DNA of 64,000 bases. Origin: Fasciola hepatica (Eukaryota; Platyhelminthes; Trematoda; Plagiorchiida; Fasciolidae). The first letter of the stretch is position 1; every line of letters begins with the position of its first letter. A model generated the notes under the pieces. It searched no databases. It was given only the letters and a program-made list of their open reading frames with translations, and was not told the DNA's origin. Location of the stretch: contig CANUEZ040000180.1 of the NCBI GenBank assembly GCA_948099385.1, positions 1,799,001-1,863,000 of the forward strand, written 5' to 3'. The position numbers and the translations under genes were made by a program. Positions 26,036-37,410 of this stretch are shown piece by piece.

Positions 26036-29000
26036 AAGAGATAAAGCCTCATTGTAATTTACTGAGAATCACAGAGGAATGATAGTGGATATACATTTCC
26101 GGATTTCCCGGTAACTTGGATTCTGTTGAGGAACTTCCCTCGCTTCTTTTTCTGAGATTTTAGACCAGCTGAGTCCACAAAATCCCGAATTTCTTTTCGG
26201 TGACTTTCAGGCAACTCTCCAACATTCAATTCTTATCTGTTCCCCATCGGCTGCTTTTAATTCAAAATGGATTTGATCGCGTCAAATTGATTGAGCGCAT
26301 GATGTCAGAGCAATCCGACATAAGGTATCACATGGCATGCGTGCAGTGCTTTCCATTAGGTTTTAGGATGTCGATGGTTGCAGAAAAATTCCTCAATAAG
26401 CTCGGTTGTTTCATTCGTCCGAGAGAGAGTGGCGGTAAACTTCCAATACTCATTGAGGTCCTTTATCACCACGGACTGTTCGACGTGTTTTAAATCAAAG
26501 AATACGCCCATCGATTCATAAAAGAGCCTGTAACAATTTATTTGGCTATAAATCTGCACAGAAATCTATAGACGAATAGCGAACTCGAAGCTCCTACAGT
26601 TGTTCAGCATACGCGCATTTGTTTTATTTCTTCAACTTCAGCTGTTCTGTCGTCGAACAAAGGCAGTCTTCTGGCGTCGACAATAAGTAGTGCCAAGGTC
26701 ATGAACACCGTAGCATATTAATGTTGTATGCAAAGACCAGTGTTTCTTCACGGGGGCTGCACGTCTTCTATTTGCGAAACACAAATGGAGGAAAACATCA
26801 TCATTCCAAGGCTCAGTACGTATACCAACATGATCCTACACTTATATTAATCGAACACTATTATGAACATAAGGAACATACTTGTGGGTTTAAAGGTTTT
26901 TAAGGATGTACTAAATTGTAAACCAGTGTAGACCTGTGATTGAGAAGTGGGTAGATGCTAGTAAGAAGTTACGAAAGTTTTGGAGGAACTCAATGAGGCT
27001 TTTATACGAACAACATCATCCACTTATGAACGTCGCAATCACGGTGGAAAGAACCAGTCATAAGTTGATCTGATGAAATGAAACTTGTGTAGATTTTTGT
27101 CTGTCGATGAACACGAATTACGATTAGCCAAAAATGGACACAATATTGGTGTTTGCGAGTGATAAAGTGCTTGGGCATGGGGGATATGAGTAACGGCACA
27201 GCCAATGAATCTGTGGAAGCACGCACGATGCACGAACAAGAACACGTGTGATCGTGCAAGAAAGTGATTTACGGACTTCCACATGGTAACCATATAACTA
27301 TACTGGCCATTACTGTATTCATAGAGAAATGCGTCCTACATCCCAGAAGAATTACATCATATGTTCGTTGAACAGAAGGCGGGTTCTGTAGAGAACTTCA
27401 GAACCTTGAAAACGCAACGCGGCGAACACGTGCTTTTGGTAGTTCTATTTGGGCTGTCAGAGTGTACATGTGATCTCCACGTTATATTTTCTAAATTAAG
27501 AACACGGAATTCTTCCCGAATCACAGAATCACCAAATACCGATAATCCAGCAGTTATGAGACGAAAACATTATCGGGTCGCATTATGTGACCAAAAATTA
27601 AAAAAAAACATTTGAGGGGGACGGATCTAAGGTTTAGCAAGAACTTTTTGCGGCAAAATTGATGAGCAACGTGACAGGGATGAACCGCTTATGGGGTCTT
27701 TAAATATTAGACCTGAGATTTGTCCGATAATACTAGTAACGAATCGGAGATTTTTATTATCCTGTTTTCATATAATCCCTGAAAGTTACGACAAACCTTG
27801 TGAAGCTAACGGAAACAGAAGCTGTTGTGTAGGTGGAGAAGTTGTAAAGAGAAGGCCACGTGTGAGATACGACAGTAGTTAATCATTCGTCTTCATGTCT
27901 GCACTTCCAAATGCACACCCTGGCTACCTTTCTATCATACTTTCTGTGGCTTTCAGCATCATCTGCTAAAAAAGCATTCTTGCTGTGTTGGTTCGATTTT
28001 CTTGTTTGACATCTTGACCTGAATCTCTCTAACTGGGTCATCATGCCATCTGCTTGGGATCTGCCAATATCCTCTGCTCCATGGTAAGATCCGTGGGGTC
28101 TTTTGCTAGTTGCTCCCAAAAAGGTCAGCTATTGTTTGATTGATGTGGCCTGCTCCGTAAACACGCGTTTCTGTTATTGCAGTAGCACTGGTCAGCTGAA
28201 ATTTTTAATCTAAAAAGGGATAAGTTGTAACTTACTGACAGTTTTCGGTGTATTACGAATAGACTAAGCTCATCACCAATTATCATCCTATAATTATTCA
28301 CGTAACCATCCTGGATAATCAGAGTTGATTTTTGAAATTCTGTTTCCTCTTGGGGTTCAAAGCCAGGTGTGGAAAGAAAAATTAGTATCTCCGATCTGTT
28401 TGGAAGAAGACGTGACTGGATGACATCAGACTTTTGTGTTGGTAGACATCCGTATTTCAGTCCAAAATCTCTATGAATTTTGGCTCAGGCACGAGCACTA
28501 TTCGGGAAGATTCAGTTCAAGTAAGAAATAATAGAGTTTACATAGATATCAATGACTGATTATCTGGACCGACAAAGAGAATATGAGTAGGCGAGAGAGT
28601 TACACTTGGATACATTTTCGCATAAAGTGTGAGTGGAGTCTGGAAGGATTTTATAAGCGAACTTTGTACACACCACCATGGATAGTTCGCACAACAGAGC
28701 AGATGGTTCATTTAGTGAACAGTAACAATGCCAGACTAATTGTGAACTGTACTTGTCGAAGAACTTCGAAATGATTCCTCCGCAGAAGAAGAACGTACAG
28801 GGAACAGTAGCGTAGGGGAGAAAGCACATTGAAAAATGAAAGAAAAATACTAATTTATGATTCCTTATTTGATAAGGTGACTTGCGTAGTTTCTTTACTC
28901 TGTTTGAAATACAAAACGACCAAGTCATATTTGGATCCATGGTGATTTGGAGATATTGATATATTAGAGGAGTGGGACAAAAATTGGTCCACTAGAATTT

Positions 29001-29384
29001 TACCTGCTGATCCGGGTTGGAAGAGGATAGGAACAATGGAAGTCACCGTGAGTGATGTTGGCACTGCCTTCCAACACTGTGAACAGCTGTAGACTACTTT
29101 GACACGCTAAAGTTCTATTTTTCAATTGAATACCTAATCATTACTGTGGATATTCATATCTGTGAATCATTCTTTTTCGAGCAGGAAGTAAGATGCAACT
29201 TCAGATGCTGAAGTGCGATCAAAATAGTATGTGGAATGTGTATTCGATCTAATAAAACTCTACCTTGTACGTTTAGAGTATCCGTCATCAAACGTATGTC
29301 CAGAACACCATTTTTGTGGAGACTACTGCAAAGACGTAGAGAGGCGATTATGCATCCGGTTTCGTAAATCAGCCAATAGGCACA
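26036..29384. other. Unassigned sequence
   Basis: Apart from possible upstream parts of the Penelope-like element just above 26036, no gene, RNA or repeat partner is recognised in this 3.3 kb. Confidence 0.35.
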
Positions 29385-29940
29385 GAAAGAAGAGACGATT
29401 AATAGGAACAAGACGAGTAAAAAGAAGAGGAAAGGAAGAAAAACCAAAGGAAACGAAAGAGGAAGAGGAAGAAAAAGGAAAAAAAAGAAGTGGGAAGAGG
29501 AAGAAGATGAAGAGGAAAGAAGAAGCGGAGGAAGAAGAAGAAGGGAAAAGAGGGAAGAGGAAAAGTGGAAAGAGGAAGAATAAGAGGTAGATGGGGAGGA
29601 AGGCAAAGAAGATAAAAGAAAAAAGAGAAGAACGGGAAGCATACGGATAAGAGAGAGGAAAAGGAAGAAGGAGTTGAAGAGAAAGAATAAGAATGGGAGA
29701 AAGTGAAGGAAGAAGAAGGTGAAGAGTGGGAGAGGGAAGGAGAGGATGATGACGAAAAGGAAAAAAGGAGAGGGAAAAAGAAGAAGAAGAAGAATGGGAA
29801 GAGCTGGAAGAGCAGGAAGAAAAGGTGGAAGGAGAAGCCGAGGAGAAGGAAACGAAAGCATAAGAGTGAGAAGAACAACAGTAGTGGGATGAATAGGAAG
29901 GAGAGGAAAGAAGAGAAAAGGAAGAGGAGGAATAAGGCGT
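29385..29940 (+). repeat. Long purine-rich (GA/GAA) strand-asymmetric tract
   Basis: About 550 bases are almost only A and G on the plus strand, as irregular GAA, GGAA and GAGGAA units, with few pyrimidines. Long open frames run through it on both strands (for instance 29154-30038, minus). These code for Glu/Lys/Arg or Ser/Phe/Leu runs and are composition artefacts. Such tracts can form triplex DNA and often vary in length. Confidence 0.9.
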
Positions 29941-32459
29941 TGATTTGAAAGCAGCCAGCAACAGACAAATCGAACGCAAAGTGGGTATGGGCAGATAAAA
30001 GAAAGCTCAGGAGCACATGTTTTCAATTCACAATTCAATCAGGACAGTCAGATGAACAGAACCAGAATAATACACAGGATAACGATATCAGTGCTTACAA
30101 GCGCAGTGGAAGGAAAACCATCCATCTTGATGGAGCACGGGCGTGAAGGTCGTGCATACGACATCATTCTGAATTTTCTTTCCTTGATAAAGGTGGTGAA
30201 CTTTTTAGGCCGTGCTACAATAGTACCAAACATCAATCTCTCGAGCATGAAGAATAAAATGGTGTATTTCTGTTTGTCTTATTTTACGCAGTAGAATGAA
30301 ACTTCTTAACCTTACATAACACGATCAACAGTGCTACCCATGAGAAGTCAAAGGCTTCGCAATGACCTTAAACACTCGTCAAAAGCCACTGAATGTCAGT
30401 CCCGAAAAGTACTACTCTCCGAGTTTTTATTCGGTGTCACGTGTTTGCTTGATATATATTAGGAAAAGAACTTTACTGGGAGATCAGTTTACGTGAACTT
30501 TTCTTCATTATACTGAGCGTGAAAATCGGTGGTCTGGTTGCGAACATCAATCGGTAAAGGTGATACTCTAGTAAAGCAAAATGTGGGCGCGTCGTTTGGA
30601 TATATCCCTTACACCGATGACAGGATGACTGATGTGAAATTCTGCTAAAGTCTGCAGCTTTTCAACAAAACCCCTCGGCTTACCGGTCAGAAGTCCTCGA
30701 ACCTTGCCGTGATAAAATAAAGACTTGCTGCAAACGAAATAAAGACTGATCAGTGAAAACCAAACGACGCCTATTGAAAACAGTCCACTTAGCTACCCAT
30801 GGAGAGCTCGCTGTGTCTACAGCTGTTTTGGTAATCAGAGTAAATTATTGTACGGTTTAATTTCGCAATGACCTTTTCGTAGCCAATTTAGTAAATTTTT
30901 CAGGAAAAAAATAGTTTATATTAGATTTCTACTCGTCGTTATTATGGTATCAGTGACGGAAACGTCCAGAGTTCTTTTGACTTAAAAGTAGAGAAACCAA
31001 ACATTTCCTCCTACATTTTCAATACAGTTTCGCTAAACCAGGTTTTTCTATCTGGATGATTTACTTGCTGAGTCCAAACAGAACACTTGAGCGTCACAGT
31101 CATGTTCACTGGACATGCGGTACCTGTGGGTTGGTGGACAATAATTGAAGTGAACAGAAGTCGTTCAGATCACGTTCACCTTCTACCGTCCGTTACCTGG
31201 TGCTCCCCAGCCCACAAGGTAATGTGTTCGGTCATTGTATGACTACGTGACACTTTAATTTTTTTAAAGCAAGCGGCCAAAAAGTGAAACAGAAATTTAT
31301 AAGAGTGGTCCGATTAGATTTGAAGTGCAACCGACTGGTAGACTGAAAGAACTTGCATTTGGCTTAACTCATGCTTAAAACTTGACCAGTTCGACCGCGC
31401 CGTGGACCTACTTGATGGGTAGATTTTGACAACAATGTACCTTTTGACTTCCTTGTACCTAAATGGGACTCGTAGAATAAGCATATATTTTACTGTGGTT
31501 GTCTATGTATTTGTATGAGAGAGCTGAACTTCGTATTTTTTACGAGTGAATGAGTTTTCTCTTGCGAATGGAAAATTTCCTTCGGCCCATTCAATTTATC
31601 TAGTGGTAACTGATGTGGCGAACGGGAGCATATCGTTTAGTGCTCACACGGAGAAAAACCATTTAGATTCAACCCCGTTATTCCTTTTTTAACGTTTGCC
31701 AATCGCTGTCATGCAGTCCGAGTTTGAATCCCAGCTGTGAACCTTTGGATTTGCATTACAAATGATAATTTATAACCGGAATCAAACAGACGTACAGTAC
31801 TTCAGAGGATGTGAATGCTAAATTGAGTGTTGATAGTACCTGAGATATTACTTTTGAGTGAGTTTAATTCCCCAGTGCTCATTCTGTACATGTAAAATCC
31901 TCCCCGTCATGGTCACAAAGTTATCTACCGTACTGGCATTGATAGCATTGTGAAATTATGGCCGACGAACTACATTGCTGACCCGTTCTTTTGGGTTTTT
32001 GATAAAAGAAATATCGTAAGTTCACTGGGTGCGATGACACTAAGACGGAGAGCGGTCATTGTTCTTTTTGAATGAGGAACATGGAAGATGTGACATAAAC
32101 CAAAGGCATGACTGTGTGAATCGTATCTATCACCGCCGTACAACGTTTATGCCTTGGCAGACAGGACACTGACCCCATGTACATGTTTAAAACGCTCATT
32201 ACAACTTATAAGCCATTCAGAAAAGCATCACACAAGTGATATCTCAACATTTCTGAAGCCAAGGTGAACACAATTCTGAGATTTCACTTGTGCAACCTAG
32301 TCCAACAGCTGTTGTTTCCATGGCCGTATGAGGCAGACGCTCCTAAGTCAATCTATTATTTAACCACTTCCCCAATTGACAACAATTTCCTCCTTGTAAA
32401 CAAAAGGCTTCTATCCCTTCGGTACCCAAAAACGGTGAATCTCAGCTATTTCCAATAGC
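29941..32459. other. Unassigned sequence
   Basis: No gene or repeat partner recognised. The frame at 32264-32458 just upstream of the second LINE relic may be part of it, but no motif proves this. Confidence 0.35.
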
Positions 32460-33440
32460 TTGTACATCAGTAGCTCGAAAGTGTTTGAAAAGAATTGGGT
32501 AAAAATGATATCCACCCAGATCAACGTGCTGGACTCCGTGCCATTTGTCGAATACAATCAACCCGTATGTCCCGGTCTCTCTCCTTCCTTTGTTTTATCA
32601 TGTACTGATCGTAAACTTCAGATTGTTAGGGTCGTTTTTTATTTGATCAGACTCACTCCACGTAGTTTCTGACTCTGGCCTTAGTACCTCCAACACTGAA
32701 AGATTGTCTAACCTCTTTTCCAATGGAGAACAACTGACGCGATGTTGCGGCCGAACTTTTTCCACGCACCCGGCCACACAATGTGACCTCCAGAGTACCA
32801 TCCTATTACCGGTTTTATTTTCTGTTGGCGAATTATACATGCTCGTTTTTGAACTTTGTCTCCTTTATAAATATGCTGATGATGTGGTTTTCGGAACGGC
32901 CAAATTGAACAACTACAATTTCCCTATCTACAACGAAAAATAACTGAGCTCGTCAACAGGTCCTCATATTGAAATCTCAGGAGGAATTTTCCTAAAGGGC
33001 CCTGATATTCTGTTTTGTCCCCATAAAAATAATGAATACTCCGACTCATTCATCAATAGAGAGCCAATACAATGTGTACTTTCTGCCTATTGCCTCCGCG
33101 AAACTATCATCCATAACCTTGTGTGCACAGATCGTGCAGCTGCAGTATAAATGAAAGTTTGAGGACTTATCTTTTACTTGATACGATTCAAGTCATTTCA
33201 TGCCTCCTTTTACGTAACAAAACGCTTTGGATTTTCATACATCCTTCCACAAAGGCTACATGTTTTACCGTCATATTCCCCGAACTTCATGTTAAAGATT
33301 TTGTGATTAACTTCAGGTACCTAAACATTTGTCTCGACATAAAGAGATCACTTGAGTCCTACCCATCCACCTTATCATAGCCCAATTACACGAAGCTTTT
33401 CTGATTTTCCTTCGAAAGACTTTGAAGGAGAGCATACAAC
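32460..33440 (+). pseudogene. Degraded non-LTR retrotransposon RT, second copy
   Basis: Plus-strand frames hold RT blocks in the expected order. A KVFEKNWVKMI segment resembles the usual K-lErii box. The block TILLPVLFSVGELYMLVFE matches the GSiLSPlLFnlYindL motif. The catalytic box LLYKYADDVVFGTAKL follows at about 32860-32905, intact. In another frame a late block VKDFVINFRYLNICLD (about 33285-33340) resembles the KYLGvxLD motif. Stops and frameshifts separate the parts. There is no endonuclease region, so the copy is 5'-truncated or eroded. The type is LINE, CR1/Jockey-like at best, and it may not be the same family as the relic at 7-9 kb. Confidence 0.7.
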
Positions 33441-35069
33441 TGCTTTACCTCAATATTAGCACTTTCGTACCAATATCCGCCATGCAATCCCAGTACAAAC
33501 ACCTACTTGCTCTCACTAGAGCTCACTAATCCACTTTAGTTCCTTATCTCGCTCGCTTTCTCACTAACTCATAGTCCATCACTACCGATTTGCTCAACTC
33601 GCTCTGTTAAACACGCGGTTTCTGTTTGTTGTCTTCCTTGATGATTCTTGCAGTAGAGTGGGTAAGTAACAGTTGTATATTCACTCCCAGGTTTATAAAG
33701 CACATACTTGATTTGTCCTGACTCAGTCTCCTGTAAGAAACGCTCACTACGCATCAATCCTCATCACCATTCATGTTCACTCACTGTACTCTTAGTCCGT
33801 TACCACGCCCTCACATACGATACCCTTACTGTTATACACTATCGGCCAAACTCTGTATTTATATCTAAACCAAACAATCATTGATTGTAAATGTCTGAAG
33901 TGCGATGTGAAATTTTCTTCGTGAGATCTCGTTTTTCTTTATTCAAAGCAGCCTGTGTAACGATAATATCACTGGTATACAGTTTGCATAGCACAGTTTG
34001 GCGGAAATTGTCGTGTAGTATTTGCAGAAAGTAGGCCAAAAATAAGTTCGCTAAAAAAAGGCTCGGTGAACTGTTCGTGACAATTCAGTCGATTCCTGTC
34101 AGCATTGGTCCCCAATGAAGAAACAATTATCTATGCACAACAAAATAAGCCCGATGGGTTCTGGCCGAAGAATTTGGTCGACGGGTGCTTTCGTGTTGCG
34201 CAAAGTTGTATGCAAGTTCCACCGTTTCTAGCATTCAGAGGTTAGTGGATACGGAAGCCAGTTTCTTGATTTCTTCTGCAACTTTAAATTAGGTTACTCG
34301 TGCCATGTTGAAAGTACTGTTTTCATAGCGGAAGCAAAGTTCTGTTATCAGTTCCAGTACTTTAACCCGTTATTTAATAGTCCGTCGTAAGGGTAAAACA
34401 GTTTTGAACACGATTGGTGGCGGTGGAACCCGATGCATCGGTAGCTTTGTGAGCCCCTTAAAATTGTGGCTTCCAAGATCTTTGTAAGGTGTTCATCGGA
34501 CGAGATACAGTGAAATAATCGTACATGGAGCATAACTTTCCCCATCGTATTAGGAACGAACAGTCAAATACGAAACGTTCAACAGTTTTCCAAACGACAT
34601 ATCGCGTAGGCCGTTTTGGAGGCAATCATAATTCACCAATCTGCTTCCTATGTCTACCACAAAGCAGTCCTCCCTATTATAAACAGCGATTTATGACCAA
34701 ATGAACAGGCGAATTTGTTTTTGAAAGTTCATTTTTCAAATTTGCCCTTTCCGTGGGACACTTTTTGGTTCATTATTGTACCATGGGTCTCAAACCCCGC
34801 GCGAACTAACATAAGAGTGGAGAAATCAGTTGGAGCCAATCATTGATTGAAAAGTTTCACTGTCATTTGGAGGTAACAAAACGATGATGTCACATCTCAG
34901 GTATTACTCCACGAACGTACCCAAAACACAGTGAAAAATGTCTGATGGTAAATATAATTGTTTTTGTAAATGAAACCAGGATCAAAAATTAAAAGTGATA
35001 TTTTGTTGCTTACACGGGTCTCACTCTTACTTACGAGTATTGTGTGCGGTGGAGGTTACTTTGCCCGGC

Positions 35070-35072
<3 letters not shown>
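33441..35072. other. Unassigned sequence
   Basis: No gene or RNA recognised. The strand at 33480-33900 is rich in C and T with repeated CTCACT-like words, without a regular period. Confidence 0.35.

Positions 35073-35114
<42 letters not shown>
35073..35114 (+). repeat. (AT)n microsatellite, about 21 units
   Basis: Uninterrupted AT alternation of 42 bases. Confidence 0.97.
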
Positions 35115-35117
<3 letters not shown>

Positions 35118-36988
35118 CATATACAGTTAGTGTCAGTCGTGATGCAAACGAAAAATTACTCAGTATATATTTGGAGCATAGTGACTTGATGAAGATATAT
35201 CAGGCCATCGATTGACGATATTATTTATTCGGAGTTTTCCTTAGCTTTCGTTGGTTCTTTATTGAGCTGCGGATAACTGAGTGTGTGTGACCCTGGTTCC
35301 CAGAATAAAACGCTCTGAGCAAATTAAGCCCAGAATTAGCAAGTTATAGGAATATTATTAATCTGATCAACAGGAGTATATAAATTAGCCCAGGTTATAT
35401 TCAGATACGCTTGCTATCGAAATGATATAGTAGAAGCCGTGTTTTCGGCCAATATATTTTTGACTGTGGTGACTTCACGACTTAGGTGATTTAAAAGTGC
35501 TTCTCAACGATGAGTTTCAAACACACTTAAAAAATGAAATTCTTGTTTGCACCAGTATCATCGTTGTCTTCTAAATCATTTGGGCACACTTCGGTAATTG
35601 CATACATTTTTATCTCGATAGTGATGAAAAGACCCACTGAAACTGATTCCTTTCGGCACCTCCCTAAGGTGGATCAAATTTGAGGCTCAGAGCTCTGTGT
35701 TTTCTTATCCTTTTTGCTGGATCCTGCTCTGTGTTTTTACTGCAAATAAGAGCATCAATTATTGGATTATTCAAAGAAAAATCACCCCAATTACACGTTT
35801 CAACGGTGGAAGAGCTAGCAAATCGAATAAATGAGGTGATTCTATGAGCTCCACGACCAAAACAAACGCCCACAATTTCTCTCCCTAATCTAGCTTGGGA
35901 ATATCCTCAAGCCCACTCACTCCATGTTGGATATTAGTTAACCAGAATTTTCAATGTGGCTAGTATCACATGATATGAAGACTGCACTGCAAGCCCAACC
36001 AAATGAAGGCACTTATTGGTTTCATCAGGGGATTCAAATCAGGGGGCCTATCATCTTGCCGATGGGTTTGTTTCCCAAATGAGCGTTTGGTATATGACCA
36101 GCTGTAGAAGGCTCAGAAAAATATCATTTGGTGTACGAATGTTACTCGAAAATTTATCATGCCGAAAGTCGATATATCATACCAAACAACGTTATTGATT
36201 TGGATTGGAATAAAACAGGTTTAGCTATGGTACTGGACTTCAATTAGTGAGGCTTCGAATGTTGGGAAATTATTCACCGTCATGATTGACAGAGTCCCCA
36301 AATTCAACAGAAGGAAGTTACCTGGGTAGGTTATACTTTTTCAGGATGATATTTCATGTTTGAATTCAAGAGATTTGTTAGTAAATTCATGAACAACAGT
36401 TTGTTTGTTAATTGTTCACTGTACGCTTTGTAAATGTATGCACAAATTCAAGATGCAGCTCATACAATTACCCTCTAATGTTGCAGATTTGACCGTATTT
36501 GTAAAATTTTGTGTGCTGGAGAGTAGTCAAAGTGCTACCTGCACACTGGCTATTGGAGTCAAAAATGCAACATTTGATGTTGCATTAGATGAAGAATTTT
36601 TCATCATTCACATGTTGGACTCGATACCTATTAGACGATGAACAACCTTGAAGAATGAAGACAGACCATATGCATAGTATCGTGTATGAACATTGTGTTC
36701 TGAATAGTGTTTAGGTCAATTTATTGTAAAGTAGTGTTTCAGTTCCCTCAGAGAATGTTATTCTGTCATAGTTGTGGCACACTTTTAGTAGGAAGCATAT
36801 GGTTAAGCTTGAGTTTTGATCATAGCTATTCGTCGTATGCAAACAGCCCACAAGGGTATTTGTCATAGTAAGCCACCACAACTTGCTAGTTTTGTTACAC
36901 GTAAAACTATATGGTTCTGCGGTAATGCTGTCGTGTACGAGCACAAAAGTTGCTTTATCGGATACACGTATGTGTCACAATCGACACT

Positions 36989-36991
<3 letters not shown>
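35115..36991. other. Unassigned sequence
   Basis: No gene or repeat partner recognised; open frames are short and without motifs. Confidence 0.4.

Positions 36992-37042
<51 letters not shown>
36992..37042 (+). repeat. (TA)n microsatellite, about 25 units
   Basis: Uninterrupted TA alternation of 51 bases, 160 bases upstream of SINE-like copy B. Confidence 0.97.
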
Positions 37043-37044
<2 letters not shown>

Positions 37045-37199
37045 AAAACGCGAAGCGGGTAAAATGGCAGTGTCCTAATCCTGAGGAGAGGACCTGACTT
37101 GGTGGGAGGCATTTGCGTGAACAGATATTGTGCCTTCCTTTGAGGCTGTCAGCGTTGCTGGCTGTCATAGAGGACGACATTTGAACAAACTTGACTCAG

Positions 37200-37410
37200 C
37201 GGTTCGGATCAGCCGGGACGGGAGTGGGGTGGTGCAGTGGAAACACACCTTCCAGGTGAAAAGGCCGGAGTCCAAACCGCGTAGAATATGCACCACTCAC
37301 GACCTGTAGCAGGATTGAAGCTCGAGTCTGGCACCTCTGAGTTCGAGGTTTATTGGATGGTCCGAGCTTTTGTGTGAAAGGTCATGTCCAGAGGACAGTC
37401 AGTCAAGCAA
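37200..37410 (+). mobile_element. SINE-like repeat with tRNA-like head, copy B
   Basis: Partner of 298-500. This copy keeps the better promoter-like head: GGGTGGTGCAGTGG at about 37227-37240 as A box and GGAGTCCAAACC at about 37267-37278 as B box, some 35 bases apart, as in Pol III tRNA-type promoters. The body shares the blocks ATATGCACC, CTCGAGTCTGG, TGTGTGAAAGGTCATGTC-like and AAGCAAAG with copy A. No A-rich tail or target duplication was found. Confidence 0.6.

Noticed and set aside
29154..30038. 294-codon minus-strand open frame and other long frames in the purine-rich tract
   Set aside because: They consist of Ser/Phe/Leu/Pro or Glu/Lys/Arg runs produced by composition; stops simply cannot form there.
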